From: CAZIFG01 sp964539135
GTDB taxonomy: Bacteria > Margulisbacteria > Marinamargulisbacteria > GCA-2716485 > CAZIFG01
Direction: 5' to 3'
NCBI GenBank assembly: GCA_964539135.1
Contig: CAZIFG010000012.1
Span: forward strand, 1-55,194
Length of the DNA stretch: 55,194 bases
The translations under genes and the position numbers were made by a program. Position 1 is the first letter of the stretch; every line of letters begins with the position of its first letter. Positions 14,951 through 22,916 of this stretch are shown here, in pieces. The notes under the pieces are model-generated. The model made no database searches. It saw only the letters and a list, made by a program, of their open reading frames with translations, and was not told the DNA's origin.

Positions 14951-16051
14951 CTATACATTCGAAGTTTGAGCCTTAATTTTAAGCTTCAAATCTTGAATGA
15001 AGCCTAAAATATCCTGATTAACACGCTCTGGAAGCGTAAAGGTATCTGGAATACAAATGGCTTTTAATTCAGGAAAAAAAGCATAAATATCGCCCATAAT
15101 CAATTTATCCCCTTTACGTTGTTTATCTGAAGAAATGCGATTTAGAAACGTCACTTTCGCATCATCCGAAAGCTGTGTTTCAACATAATGTTGCGTCACT
15201 TTGGGCATCACTGTACACGCATATTTCAAATCATAAAGGTGATGAATAGACTCAATCAAATGTCGTTTTAAAATGGGCTTATTCAAATAATCAGACGCCC
15301 CATTCCTCAAAACAGAAATGGCTTTATCCATCTGTTCATAAGCCGTAATAACAGCAATTTCAACATCCGGAAGCTCCCGTTTAAGCTGAGGCACAAGATA
15401 ATCCCCCGTCCCATCTCCTAAAAGCATGTCACATAAAATCACATCAATTTCAGGATGTAACCGAATCATCTCTCTCGCTTGAGCACAGGATCCTGCCTCT
15501 AAAACGGTATAGTCTTTTAAAAACCCAATCATCATACGCCGATAAATAGGCTCGTCTTCAATAATCAAGATCGTCATTTTTGTATAATCAGGCGCCATAT
15601 TAACACGATCTGAGAATCGAAATTCTGAATAAACAGCCGTAGGTTCTTCTGAAACCGAATTGGAAATCAGTGATTCTGAATAGGCCATATGATCCAAAGC
15701 ATTATTAACAGCCTCCTGAATATATTCAGAGGTAGTCGGAATAACAATATAGTCAAAAGCGCCTTCCTTCATAGAAGAAACCGCCAGTTGAATATCATGT
15801 TGATCCGAAAAGACAAGAATTTGAGGAACTTTGCTAATGGCACTCATCTTTTGAAGCACATACGTTCCAGAAAGATCCGGCAAAACAAGATCCAAAAGAA
15901 CCACTCTAATTTTTAAAACATTTTTTTCATAGATATATAAAGCCTCTTCACCGCTATACACCTGATGAACATCATAATCTTCTTGCAAAGTCTGAATGAG
16001 AGACTCATCTCGCTGATAGCCCTGAACAACTAAAAGATATGGTTTACTCAA
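14951..16051 (-). CDS. Response regulator: pseudo-receiver, receiver, unknown C-terminal domain
   Basis: 366 aa from a TTG start at 16051, chosen because GGGAGG lies 6 nt upstream; an in-frame start 17 codons earlier has no such site. Residues 1-120 fold like a receiver with Asp54 kept (VLLDLVLPD), but the N-terminal acidic pair is lost (VVQGY) and the conserved Lys is replaced (IVIPT), so it is probably degenerate. Residues 158-275 form an intact receiver: Glu165/Asp166, Asp208, the Thr of AVITAY, and Lys258 in LNKP. The last 90 residues contain 'GDIYAFFPEL' and 'LPERVNQDILGF'. They resemble the C-terminus of the regulator at 53743-55026 and no DNA-binding or enzymatic domain that I know. 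Confidence 0.88.
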   Translation of the reverse strand: MSKPYLLVVQGYQRDESLIQTLQEDYDVHQVYSGEEALYIYEKNVLKIRVVLLDLVLPDLSGTYVLQKMSAISKVPQILVFSDQHDIQLAVSSMKEGAFDYIVIPTTSEYIQEAVNNALDHMAYSESLISNSVSEEPTAVYSEFRFSDRVNMAPDYTKMTILIIEDEPIYRRMMIGFLKDYTVLEAGSCAQAREMIRLHPEIDVILCDMLLGDGTGDYLVPQLKRELPDVEIAVITAYEQMDKAISVLRNGASDYLNKPILKRHLIESIHHLYDLKYACTVMPKVTQHYVETQLSDDAKVTFLNRISSDKQRKGDKLIMGDIYAFFPELKAICIPDTFTLPERVNQDILGFIQDLKLKIKAQTSNV

Positions 16052-16375
16052 AAAATGCCTCCCAAACACCCCTGCCCATACAACAAAGTTAAAGGAACAC
16101 AATTATCCACTTTCTCTGGAAAGAACCAGTGTACAAAAAAAACAAAGATCTGAACAGAGTAAAATGTGAAGTTAAGGACGAAGATAACACAGCCGATATC
16201 CAAAATAGGTGCTTCGCAAGAGCAACAAAATAAATTTGACTTTGAATACAAATCACGATATAGTTTCACCCTGCTTTGTAAATAAATACAGGTTCGCCCG
16301 TATAATCCATACAAAGTAAATCTATAATTAAGAAAGAAATCCATACGATTTCTTGAGTAAGAAAAAGAGGATAGC
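16052..16375. other. Intergenic region before rpsB
   Basis: These 324 bp lie between the divergent response regulator and rpsB. They hold a right-half copy of the dispersed repeat (16170-16222) and, on the plus strand, a TATAAT box at 16301-16306 with a weak TTGTAA 19 bp upstream, a plausible rpsB promoter. A minus-strand open frame across the region is low in complexity and runs into the regulator's own ribosome site, so I do not call it a gene. Confidence 0.55.
16170..16222 (+). repeat. Dispersed intergenic element, right half
   Basis: GTTAAGGACGAAGATAACAC and the following CCAAAATAGG match the right part of the complete copy at 35566-35690 (same order, same spacing). It ends in TAGGTGCTTCGCAAGAG, a diverged form of the 17-bp end. 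No left half is visible. Confidence 0.7.
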
Positions 16376-17164
16376 ATGACAAAAACAGAGACAAAAGAAA
16401 TCATTTCAATGCGCCAATTATTAGAATGTGGCGTCCATTTTGGGCATCAAACAAAACGATGGAATCCCAAAATGAAAAAATACATTTTCACCTCAAGAAA
16501 CGGCATTCACGTCATCGATTTACAACAATCTATTCAACTCATTAAAGATGCCTATCATTTTGTTGAAAAAGTTGTTAAAAACAATGGAACGGTTCTATTT
16601 ATCGGCACCAAAAAACAAGCTCAAGATGCCATTCGTCAAGAAGCATTAAGCTGCGGAATGCCTTATGTACAACACAGATGGTTAGGCGGAACACTCACCA
16701 ACATTGCCACCATTAAAAAAAGTGTCCAAAAATTAAAAGAGTTTGACAAAATGAAAGCAGAAGGAACATTCGACGAGCTCTCAAATAAAGAAAAATCTCG
16801 AATCGCGAAAAAACAAATTAAACTCGTACACTATCTAGAAGGGATTAAAGACATGAGAAACATTCCCTCAGCAATTTTCATTGTAGATACAAATAAAGAA
16901 CAATTGGCCATCCGAGAAGCGCGACGCCTTAACATCCCTATTATTGGAATTGTAGATACAAACGCGGATCCGACAGGAATTGACTTTCCCATTCCGGCGA
17001 ACGACGATGCCATTCGTGCCATTAAATTATTATGTAACGTGATTGGTAATGCCGTCCGAGAAGGTAAAAACCAAGGAAATGGAAACGCCTCTACAGAAGA
17101 AAAAACAGAAACCTTAGAAAATGTGCCTGTAGAAGAATTAGTCAGTGTTGAAGGAGAGGGATAA
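16376..17164 (+). CDS. rpsB: 30S ribosomal protein S2
   Basis: The protein (262 aa) carries the S2 signatures 'LLECGVHFGHQTKRWNPKM' and 'HRWLGGTLTN', and the basic 'VDTNADPTGIDFPIPANDD' region. A C-terminal acidic extension of about 30 residues (EEKTETLENVPVEEL) goes beyond the core. The stop overlaps the tsf start as TAATG, the standard rpsB-tsf arrangement. Confidence 0.98.
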   Translation: MTKTETKEIISMRQLLECGVHFGHQTKRWNPKMKKYIFTSRNGIHVIDLQQSIQLIKDAYHFVEKVVKNNGTVLFIGTKKQAQDAIRQEALSCGMPYVQHRWLGGTLTNIATIKKSVQKLKEFDKMKAEGTFDELSNKEKSRIAKKQIKLVHYLEGIKDMRNIPSAIFIVDTNKEQLAIREARRLNIPIIGIVDTNADPTGIDFPIPANDDAIRAIKLLCNVIGNAVREGKNQGNGNASTEEKTETLENVPVEELVSVEGEG

Positions 17165-17988
17165 TGACCACCATAGAAATCTCAGCCGCTTTAGTAAAAG
17201 AACTACGCGAAAAAACAGGCGTAGGCTTAATGGAATGTAAAAAAGCGCTTTCAGAATCCAATGGAGACGTTGAAAAAGCAGTCACGCTTTTAAGAGAAAG
17301 AGGTCTCGCTAAAGCCTCTAAAAAATCTGACCGTGTAGCAAACGAAGGCCGTGTATTCATCGCAACATCTGCAGACCAAACACAGCTCGCCATCGCAGAA
17401 ATTAATTGCGAAACCGATTTTGTGGGCAGTAATGATGGATTTAAACAATTCGGCGAAACACTAGCAAATGCAATTTTAGATCAAAAATTAGACAGTTCAG
17501 CTGCTTTAGAATCTCTAAATGTAAACGGACAAAACTTTGCAGCGTACCACTCCGAGTTTGTATTAAAACTGGGCGAAAACTTAGGCGTCAAACAATGGGC
17601 CTATATCGCATCAAATTCACCTATCGCCTCTTATATCCACATGAACGGAAAAATTGGCGTTGCTGTTGAGTTTACAGGTCCCGTTTCAACTGAAATAGGA
17701 AAAGACATTGCCATGCAAGTAGCGGCAAATGCCCCTCATTGTGTGCGTCCAGAAGAACTAGATCCCGCACTTTTAGAATCTGAAAAAAGCATCATCAGAG
17801 CACAACTCCAAAACGAAGGAAAGCCTGCTGAAATGATTGAAAAAATTCTAGAAGGTAAGATTCAAAAATTCTATAAAGATGTCTGTTTGCTAGAGCAAGC
17901 TTACATAAAAGATGATAAAAAAAGCATCAAGCAACTTTTACCTCAAGGAAGCAACATCCAAAAGTTTATCCGATTCCAATTGGGATAA
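17164..17988 (+). CDS. tsf: Elongation factor Ts
   Basis: 274 aa. The N-terminal UBA-like region ('LREKTGVGLMECKKALSE' and 'GDVEKAVTLLRERGLAKA') and the 'ETDFVGSNDGF' segment identify EF-Ts, the nucleotide exchange factor for EF-Tu. It is translationally coupled to rpsB through TAATG. The C-terminus ('FYKDVCLLEQAYIKDDKKSI') is the usual end of the dimerisation module. Confidence 0.97.
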   Translation: MTTIEISAALVKELREKTGVGLMECKKALSESNGDVEKAVTLLRERGLAKASKKSDRVANEGRVFIATSADQTQLAIAEINCETDFVGSNDGFKQFGETLANAILDQKLDSSAALESLNVNGQNFAAYHSEFVLKLGENLGVKQWAYIASNSPIASYIHMNGKIGVAVEFTGPVSTEIGKDIAMQVAANAPHCVRPEELDPALLESEKSIIRAQLQNEGKPAEMIEKILEGKIQKFYKDVCLLEQAYIKDDKKSIKQLLPQGSNIQKFIRFQLG

Positions 17989-17998
17989 GATAAAACAC

Positions 17999-19126
17999 AT
18001 GCGGCAACACTTCGAAGCGCGCGAGGACATGATTCTCGCGCCGTATGCCGTAAAAAGCAGTCAGAGCTTAGGCCCCGTACATCCTGAAGCACCTTCCAAC
18101 ACCCGAACCTGCTTTCAACGCGACAGAGATAGAGTCATCCATAGCAAAGCCTTTCGGCGCCTTCAACACAAAACCCAAGTCTTTATTTCAACAGAATCCG
18201 ATCATTTTAGATCTCGCCTAACCCATACACTAGAAGTTGCAGCTGTATCCAGACATCTGGCTCGACTTTTATGTCTGAATGAAGATTTAGCTGAGGTGAT
18301 TGCCCTTGCCCACGATTTAGGCCACACTCCTTTTGGACATAGCGGAGAAAGAAGTTTAAACAAACTCATGAAACCCTTTGGGGGATTTGAGCACAATCAA
18401 CAAAGTCGAAGAATCGTTGAAATACTTGAAAGTAAATATCCTAATTTTGAAGGACTCAACCTCTCAAAAGAAGTCTTAGAAGGTCTAATGAAACACAACG
18501 CACCCTGGACAAATTCAGACAAAAAAGTCAGTTTTATGAGTTTAGAAGCTCAAATTGTGAATATTGCAGACGAGCTCACTTATAACAGCCACGACATTGA
18601 TGACGGACTTTCATCTGGGATTTTATCTGAAACTCAGCTCAGTAAAGATCTCGAGCTTTTTAAAACCGCAAAAGACCAAATAAATCATAAATATCCCCAA
18701 TTGGAGGCCACCAAACGTCAACATTTAATCCATTCTTACCTCATGTCTCAACTGATCGAAGACGTCTATAACACCACAAAAACCAATATTGAAGCCCACA
18801 ACATTCAGACCTTAAATGACATTCAAGCCCTCCAAACGCCTATCGTCACCTTTAGTCCCCAAATGAAAGAAGAAAGCACAAAACTTCGAAAATACCTCTC
18901 AAAAAATTTATACACTCACCCCAAAGTTCTTTTAATGAATAACAAAGGTCAACACACGATTGAACGGTTAGGCGACGCCTACCTAAAGAACCCTGCCTTA
19001 CTCCCCCCTCATATTCAAGAAAAAATAAAAACACAAGCCAAAGAACGTGTCATTGCAGATTATATTGCAGGCATGACAGATCGTTTTGCCCTTAAAGAAT
19101 ACGAAGATCTGTTCGAATCTCGCTAA
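17999..19126 (+). CDS. dgt: dGTPase-like HD-domain triphosphohydrolase
   Basis: 375 aa from ATG 17999. An in-frame ATG at 17912 would overlap tsf by 77 bp and add residues that do not look like the family. The HD metal site is clear: His76 (HTLEV), His105-Asp106 and His109 (HDLGHTPFGH). 'SKAFRRLQHKTQVF' is typical of the deoxyguanosinetriphosphate triphosphohydrolase-like family. Such enzymes hydrolyse dNTPs to nucleosides and triphosphate. The gene follows tsf after 10 bp. A copy of the dispersed repeat begins 11 bp past the stop. Confidence 0.9.
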   Translation: MRQHFEAREDMILAPYAVKSSQSLGPVHPEAPSNTRTCFQRDRDRVIHSKAFRRLQHKTQVFISTESDHFRSRLTHTLEVAAVSRHLARLLCLNEDLAEVIALAHDLGHTPFGHSGERSLNKLMKPFGGFEHNQQSRRIVEILESKYPNFEGLNLSKEVLEGLMKHNAPWTNSDKKVSFMSLEAQIVNIADELTYNSHDIDDGLSSGILSETQLSKDLELFKTAKDQINHKYPQLEATKRQHLIHSYLMSQLIEDVYNTTKTNIEAHNIQTLNDIQALQTPIVTFSPQMKEESTKLRKYLSKNLYTHPKVLLMNNKGQHTIERLGDAYLKNPALLPPHIQEKIKTQAKERVIADYIAGMTDRFALKEYEDLFESR

Positions 19127-19137
19127 AAAAATTAGGG

Positions 19138-19238
19138 CTGTTGCAAAACGCCTACGTTTGGATCAAGTAAAAAGCATTCCGAATAGAAAAGCCCGAAATT
19201 TATACGTCATAAATAAGAATTTAAGAACACGGCAACAG
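19138..19238 (+). repeat. Dispersed intergenic element, 101-bp copy
   Basis: It starts with the left end CTGTTGCAAAACGCCTA and ACGTTTGGATCA, and shares AAAGCCC and AAGAAC-type blocks with the complete copy. It ends in GGCAACAG, having lost about 25 bp of the right half. It sits between dgt and trxA and has no gene of its own; the small open frame through it is a by-product of the element. Confidence 0.8.
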
Positions 19239-19320
19239 TCCCAAGATAGACAAGACGTCTCAAAGTCATTACAATCTAAAGAGCAGGTTCAAAAATGCAC
19301 ATCAGATAAAGGAGCATGAA

Positions 19321-19647
19321 ATGGCATTAAAAGCAGTCACTGACAGCACATTCAAAGCAGACGTATTAGATAAAAAAGACACCTATATTTTGGTTGATTT
19401 TTGGGCAGAATGGTGTGGCCCTTGCCGCATGGTAGGCCCAGTATTAGAAGCCATGAGCAAAACATTGGAAGGTCAAGTCGAAATTGTAAAACTAGATACA
19501 GACAGCAACCCCATGACCGCTCAAGAATTTCACATTTCAAGTATTCCCTGTAATATCCTATTTAAAAATGGACAAGAAGTACATCGATTTATTGGATTTA
19601 AACCCCAAGCAGCCTTCGAAGCTGAACTTAAATCCCATTTAAATTAA
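19321..19647 (+). CDS. trxA: Thioredoxin
   Basis: 108 aa, full thioredoxin length. The active site WCGPC places the redox cysteines at residues 32 and 35, and the cis-proline loop is SSIPCN. It reduces protein disulphides in the cytoplasm; no signal peptide is present. AAAGGAG lies 6 nt before the ATG. The Cys after the cis-Pro (IPC) is less common than Thr but is not expected to abolish activity. An Lrp-type regulator follows after 13 bp. Confidence 0.96.
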   Translation: MALKAVTDSTFKADVLDKKDTYILVDFWAEWCGPCRMVGPVLEAMSKTLEGQVEIVKLDTDSNPMTAQEFHISSIPCNILFKNGQEVHRFIGFKPQAAFEAELKSHLN

Positions 19648-19660
19648 AAAGAGGTCTCCC

Positions 19661-20152
19661 GTGTCGGAAAAAATAACACAATCCGTTTTAACACTCCTTC
19701 AAGAAAACGCGCGCATCAGTAATGCAGAAATTGCTGCCGCCACGGGAGAATCTGAATCCACCATTCATAAACTCATTGCCGATTTAAAAGAAGAAGGCAT
19801 CATTGTCGGATTTTCAACCATTCTCAACCCCGAAAAAAAACCAGGCAACAACATTAAAGGCGTCATTGAAGTCAGTATTAACCCCGAACAACGTTCAGGC
19901 TATGATGCCATTGCCCAATATTTAAGCACTCATCCAAAAGTAGATGAAGTATATCTAATTTCAGGTCATTACGATTTTCTAGTCATGATGGAAGGCAATA
20001 CACTACAAGAAATTTCCGATTTCATTTCAGAAATTGCCAGCATCCGAAACGTCACCAAAACAGTCACCCATGTAGTTTTAAAAACATTTAAACTATACGG
20101 CCGACAAGTTCGCTTCCCCTCTGACGATTCCCGACTTTCAATCATCCCGTAA
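19661..20152 (+). CDS. Lrp/AsnC-family transcriptional regulator
   Basis: 163 aa, GTG start with GAGG upstream. The N-terminal helix-turn-helix ('NARISNAEIAAATGESESTI') is followed by the RAM/AsnC ligand domain with 'VDEVYLISGHYDFLVMMEGN'. These regulators respond to amino acids as multimers. The aminotransferase gene starts 2 bp downstream, so the two are in one transcript and the regulator may control that enzyme, though this is inference. Confidence 0.92.
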   Translation: MSEKITQSVLTLLQENARISNAEIAAATGESESTIHKLIADLKEEGIIVGFSTILNPEKKPGNNIKGVIEVSINPEQRSGYDAIAQYLSTHPKVDEVYLISGHYDFLVMMEGNTLQEISDFISEIASIRNVTKTVTHVVLKTFKLYGRQVRFPSDDSRLSIIP

Positions 20153-20153
20153 T

Positions 20154-21308
20154 ATGCCATTTTCAAAAAAAGTAGAAAATATTGCACCTTCAGGCATTCG
20201 AAAATTTTTCGATCTTGTACAGCAAACCGAAAACATCATTTCTTTAGGTGTTGGAGAACCTGATTTTGACACACCTTGGAGTGTGAGACAGGCCGCCATT
20301 AAAAGCATCGAAAATGGACTCACCTCCTACACCTCTAATTTAGGATTTCTCGAACTCCGAAAAAAGATCGCCACGTATTTAGAAAAAAAATTCAATTTAG
20401 ACTACGCCCCTGAAAGTGAAATTTTAATTACAAACGGCGTCTCAGAAGCAGTAGATATCGTGCTAAGAGCCCTCTTAAATCCTGGAGATGAGGTATTACT
20501 GCCTGAGCCCAGTTATGTCTGCTACGATCCCCTCATTGCCTTAACAGGGGCCGTTCCTGTCTCTATTCCAACAGAAAACACCCAATTTATTCCGGATCCA
20601 GAAATCATAAAATCCAAAATAACGCCTAAAACCAAAGCCATAATTTTATGCACCCCAAATAATCCCACGGGGTCCATTATCCCTAAGGAAACACTGGAAA
20701 AAATTGCAAATTTAGCGAAGGACCATGGATTTTGGGTCATTTCAGATGAAATTTATGCTGAACTGAGCTTTGATTGCCCCTTTACCTCAATAGGTAGCTT
20801 ACCAAATATGAAAGAAAGAACGGTCATTCTGAATGGGTTTTCAAAAACATACGCCATGACAGGCTGGCGAGTGGGATACATTGCCTGTCCGAGCCCCCTA
20901 CTTAATCTTTGTGTCAAAATTCATCAATATGCGGCCCTATGTGCCTCAACAACAGCCCAATATGCCGCAATGGCAGCTTTAGACTTACCTCAAAAAGAAA
21001 TAGACGCCATGATTGAATCCTACCAACAGAGACGCACACTCATGATAAACAAATTCAACAAAATAGGACTCACCTGCCAAAACTCACAAGGCGCCCTGTA
21101 TGCCTTTCCATCCATTAAAATCACCCCCTTTACATCTGAGGAATTTGCCGCAAATTTACTTCAAGAAATGCGAGTTGCCGTAGTCCCTGGAACAGCCTTT
21201 GGTAAAAGAGGAGAAGGGTATATTCGATGTTGTTATGCCACAGGACTAGACGACTTAATAATAGCCCTTGATCGAATCGAAGAATTTGTGCGAAAATACA
21301 AGGCATGA
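20154..21308 (+). CDS. PLP-dependent class I/II aminotransferase
   Basis: 384 aa, fold-type I aminotransferase (AspC-like family). 'LGVGEPDFDTPWSVRQAA' lies near the N-terminus, 'CTPNNPTG' and 'SDEIYAEL' are in the middle, and the PLP lysine motif is GFSKTYAMTGWRVGY. The arginine that binds the substrate carboxylate is in the C-terminal 'EGYIRCCYA'. The amino acid it acts on cannot be read from the sequence; aspartate, aromatic or alanine-type activity are all possible. Its neighbour is an AsnC-type regulator. It overlaps purE by ATGA. Confidence 0.92.
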   Translation: MPFSKKVENIAPSGIRKFFDLVQQTENIISLGVGEPDFDTPWSVRQAAIKSIENGLTSYTSNLGFLELRKKIATYLEKKFNLDYAPESEILITNGVSEAVDIVLRALLNPGDEVLLPEPSYVCYDPLIALTGAVPVSIPTENTQFIPDPEIIKSKITPKTKAIILCTPNNPTGSIIPKETLEKIANLAKDHGFWVISDEIYAELSFDCPFTSIGSLPNMKERTVILNGFSKTYAMTGWRVGYIACPSPLLNLCVKIHQYAALCASTTAQYAAMAALDLPQKEIDAMIESYQQRRTLMINKFNKIGLTCQNSQGALYAFPSIKITPFTSEEFAANLLQEMRVAVVPGTAFGKRGEGYIRCCYATGLDDLIIALDRIEEFVRKYKA

Positions 21309-21736
21309 ATAAAGTAGCCATTTTAATGGGATCCCAATCTGATATGGAAATCATGTCAAAAGCCGAGAAAGTCCTCACAGAGAATGGCGTTTCTTGCGAT
21401 GTATTCGTAGCCTCTGCACATAGAAATCCCGAAAAAGTACATGAAATTGTAAAAAATCCGATTTACAGTGTCTTTATTGCAGGCGCAGGAATGGCAGCCC
21501 ATCTTCCAGGGGTTGTCGCCTCTTTAACCGAAAAACCTGTCATTGGTGTACCCATTAATGCCAGTTTAGACGGTTTAGACGCACTTCTTTCCATCGTCCA
21601 AATGCCGCCAGGTGTTCCTGTCGCCTCTGTTGCCATTAACGGCGCCAAAAATGCAGGTGTACTTGCATTACAAATTCTTGCTCTAAACCGGCCAGAACTC
21701 CATGCAAACATAAAAAAACTAAAATTGAATCAATAA
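21305..21736 (+). CDS. purE: N5-carboxyaminoimidazole ribonucleotide mutase
   Basis: 143 aa, somewhat shorter than the usual 160-170 of class I PurE but with every active-site motif: MGSQSDMEIM, SAHRNPEKV, 'AGAGMAAHLPGVVAS' and 'PVIGVP'. It makes CAIR in purine synthesis. The shortness is mainly in the loops and the C-terminus. The start overlaps the aminotransferase stop (ATGA). No other purine gene is in the window. Confidence 0.94.
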   Translation: MNKVAILMGSQSDMEIMSKAEKVLTENGVSCDVFVASAHRNPEKVHEIVKNPIYSVFIAGAGMAAHLPGVVASLTEKPVIGVPINASLDGLDALLSIVQMPPGVPVASVAINGAKNAGVLALQILALNRPELHANIKKLKLNQ

Positions 21737-21762
21737 CCCTCTTCCAAAAAGAGAAAAAATCC

Positions 21763-22218
21763 ATGAATTTAACATTAATTGATTTTATTATCATTACAAT
21801 TGTGGTCTATCACGCTTATAAAGGACTAAAATATGGATTTTTTAGACTTTTATTTGAAACCTTAGGCGCAATAGGCGGTCTCATTTTAGCTATCAGGCAA
21901 TACAACACCCTCGCTCAAACGATATCCACTCTCATAGGATCCCCCATCGAAATAACCGCCTTTATTTCATTTATACTCATATGGGCACTCAGTTATGCAC
22001 TCGCCATACTACTCAGTCGTGCACTCACACAAACAGTAAAACTAGTCGGATTTAACCCCCTAAATCGAATGTCTGGACTGGCAATGGGCATCCTTAATAG
22101 TCTGGTCTATATTCTACCCATATTCTTAATATTAACCCAAATTAGCCCAGAAAGTGTATCCGACGCGTATTTCACCCCCCCCTTACATGCCTTACTCAAC
22201 CTTATTATAGAAAAATAA
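21763..22218 (+). CDS. CvpA family membrane protein, first copy
   Basis: 151 aa with four hydrophobic segments and the CvpA-type start 'TLIDFIIITIVVYHAYKGLKYGFFR', followed by 'NPLNRMSGLAMGILNSLVYIL'. CvpA proteins are linked to colicin V production and envelope stability, and their exact activity is unsettled. A second, diverged copy lies 140 bp downstream on the same strand. The short element at 22283-22309 separates them. Confidence 0.82.
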   Translation: MNLTLIDFIIITIVVYHAYKGLKYGFFRLLFETLGAIGGLILAIRQYNTLAQTISTLIGSPIEITAFISFILIWALSYALAILLSRALTQTVKLVGFNPLNRMSGLAMGILNSLVYILPIFLILTQISPESVSDAYFTPPLHALLNLIIEK

Positions 22219-22282
22219 AAAAAAATGTTTAAAAAAATAAAAAATAGGGAAATTTGAGTCAAGCCGAAGTCTAAAAAGGGGG

Positions 22283-22309
22283 TTGTTGCGAATAGGTGTT
22301 TCGCAACAG
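22283..22309 (+). repeat. Dispersed intergenic element, minimal copy
   Basis: TTGTTGCGAATAGG followed by TGTTTCGCAACAG: the two ends of the element joined with nothing between, giving a 27-bp imperfect palindrome. It lies between the two cvpA genes. Confidence 0.7.
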
Positions 22310-22358
22310 TCACAAAAGGCTTAAAACGACTTCAAATCAGACATAAGGGGGGACCATA

Positions 22359-22832
22359 ATGATAAGTGTCAATAATTTAAATTTCATAGACATGGTCATT
22401 ATGCTCACGCTGCTCTACCATGCCTTCACAGGATTACGACAAGGATGCGTGCGAACCTTATGTGATATTCTGGCAATATGCGGCGGATTAGTTGGCAGTG
22501 CCTATTATTTTAAACCCATTGGATGGTCACTATACACCACATTTCATATCAACATAGAAATAGCCAATTTAATTGGATTTGTCGGATTTTGGATGGCCAC
22601 TTTTTTTATTTTAAACATAGTGGGAAAAGTCTTAACAGAAATGATTGAAACAGCAGGCATAAGTCTGATAAATCGAATCGGTGGATTGGGCATGGGTGCC
22701 ATTAAAGGCATTGTTTATTTATTACCTATTTTAACCCCTTTGATTTATATACGCCCAGAAATCATGTTGGAATCTTATTTCATAAAACCCATAACGCCCA
22801 TTATCGAAACATTATTTCCCAATCAAAAATAA
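22359..22832 (+). CDS. CvpA family membrane protein, second copy
   Basis: 157 aa with four hydrophobic segments. Its pattern is the same as in the first copy: 'MVIMLTLLYHAFTGLRQGCVR', then 'ISLINRIGGLGMGAIKGIVYLL'. Similarity to the first copy is clear but not high, so the duplication is old. The gene is followed by tamB after 84 bp on the same strand. A ribosome site (GGGG) precedes the ATG at a short distance. Confidence 0.82.
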   Translation: MISVNNLNFIDMVIMLTLLYHAFTGLRQGCVRTLCDILAICGGLVGSAYYFKPIGWSLYTTFHINIEIANLIGFVGFWMATFFILNIVGKVLTEMIETAGISLINRIGGLGMGAIKGIVYLLPILTPLIYIRPEIMLESYFIKPITPIIETLFPNQK

Positions 22833-22916
22833 AATCATCACCTCACTTAAAATAGACATGTAAAAATAGGAAAATCTCTTAGAAAAGAGCTCATTATCTG
22901 TTAAAATAAGAAGGAA

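Noticed and set aside
16103..16404. Minus-strand open frame of about 118 codons upstream of the regulator
   Set aside because: It overlaps the rpsB start, has low-complexity content, no ribosome site and crosses the dispersed element fragment.
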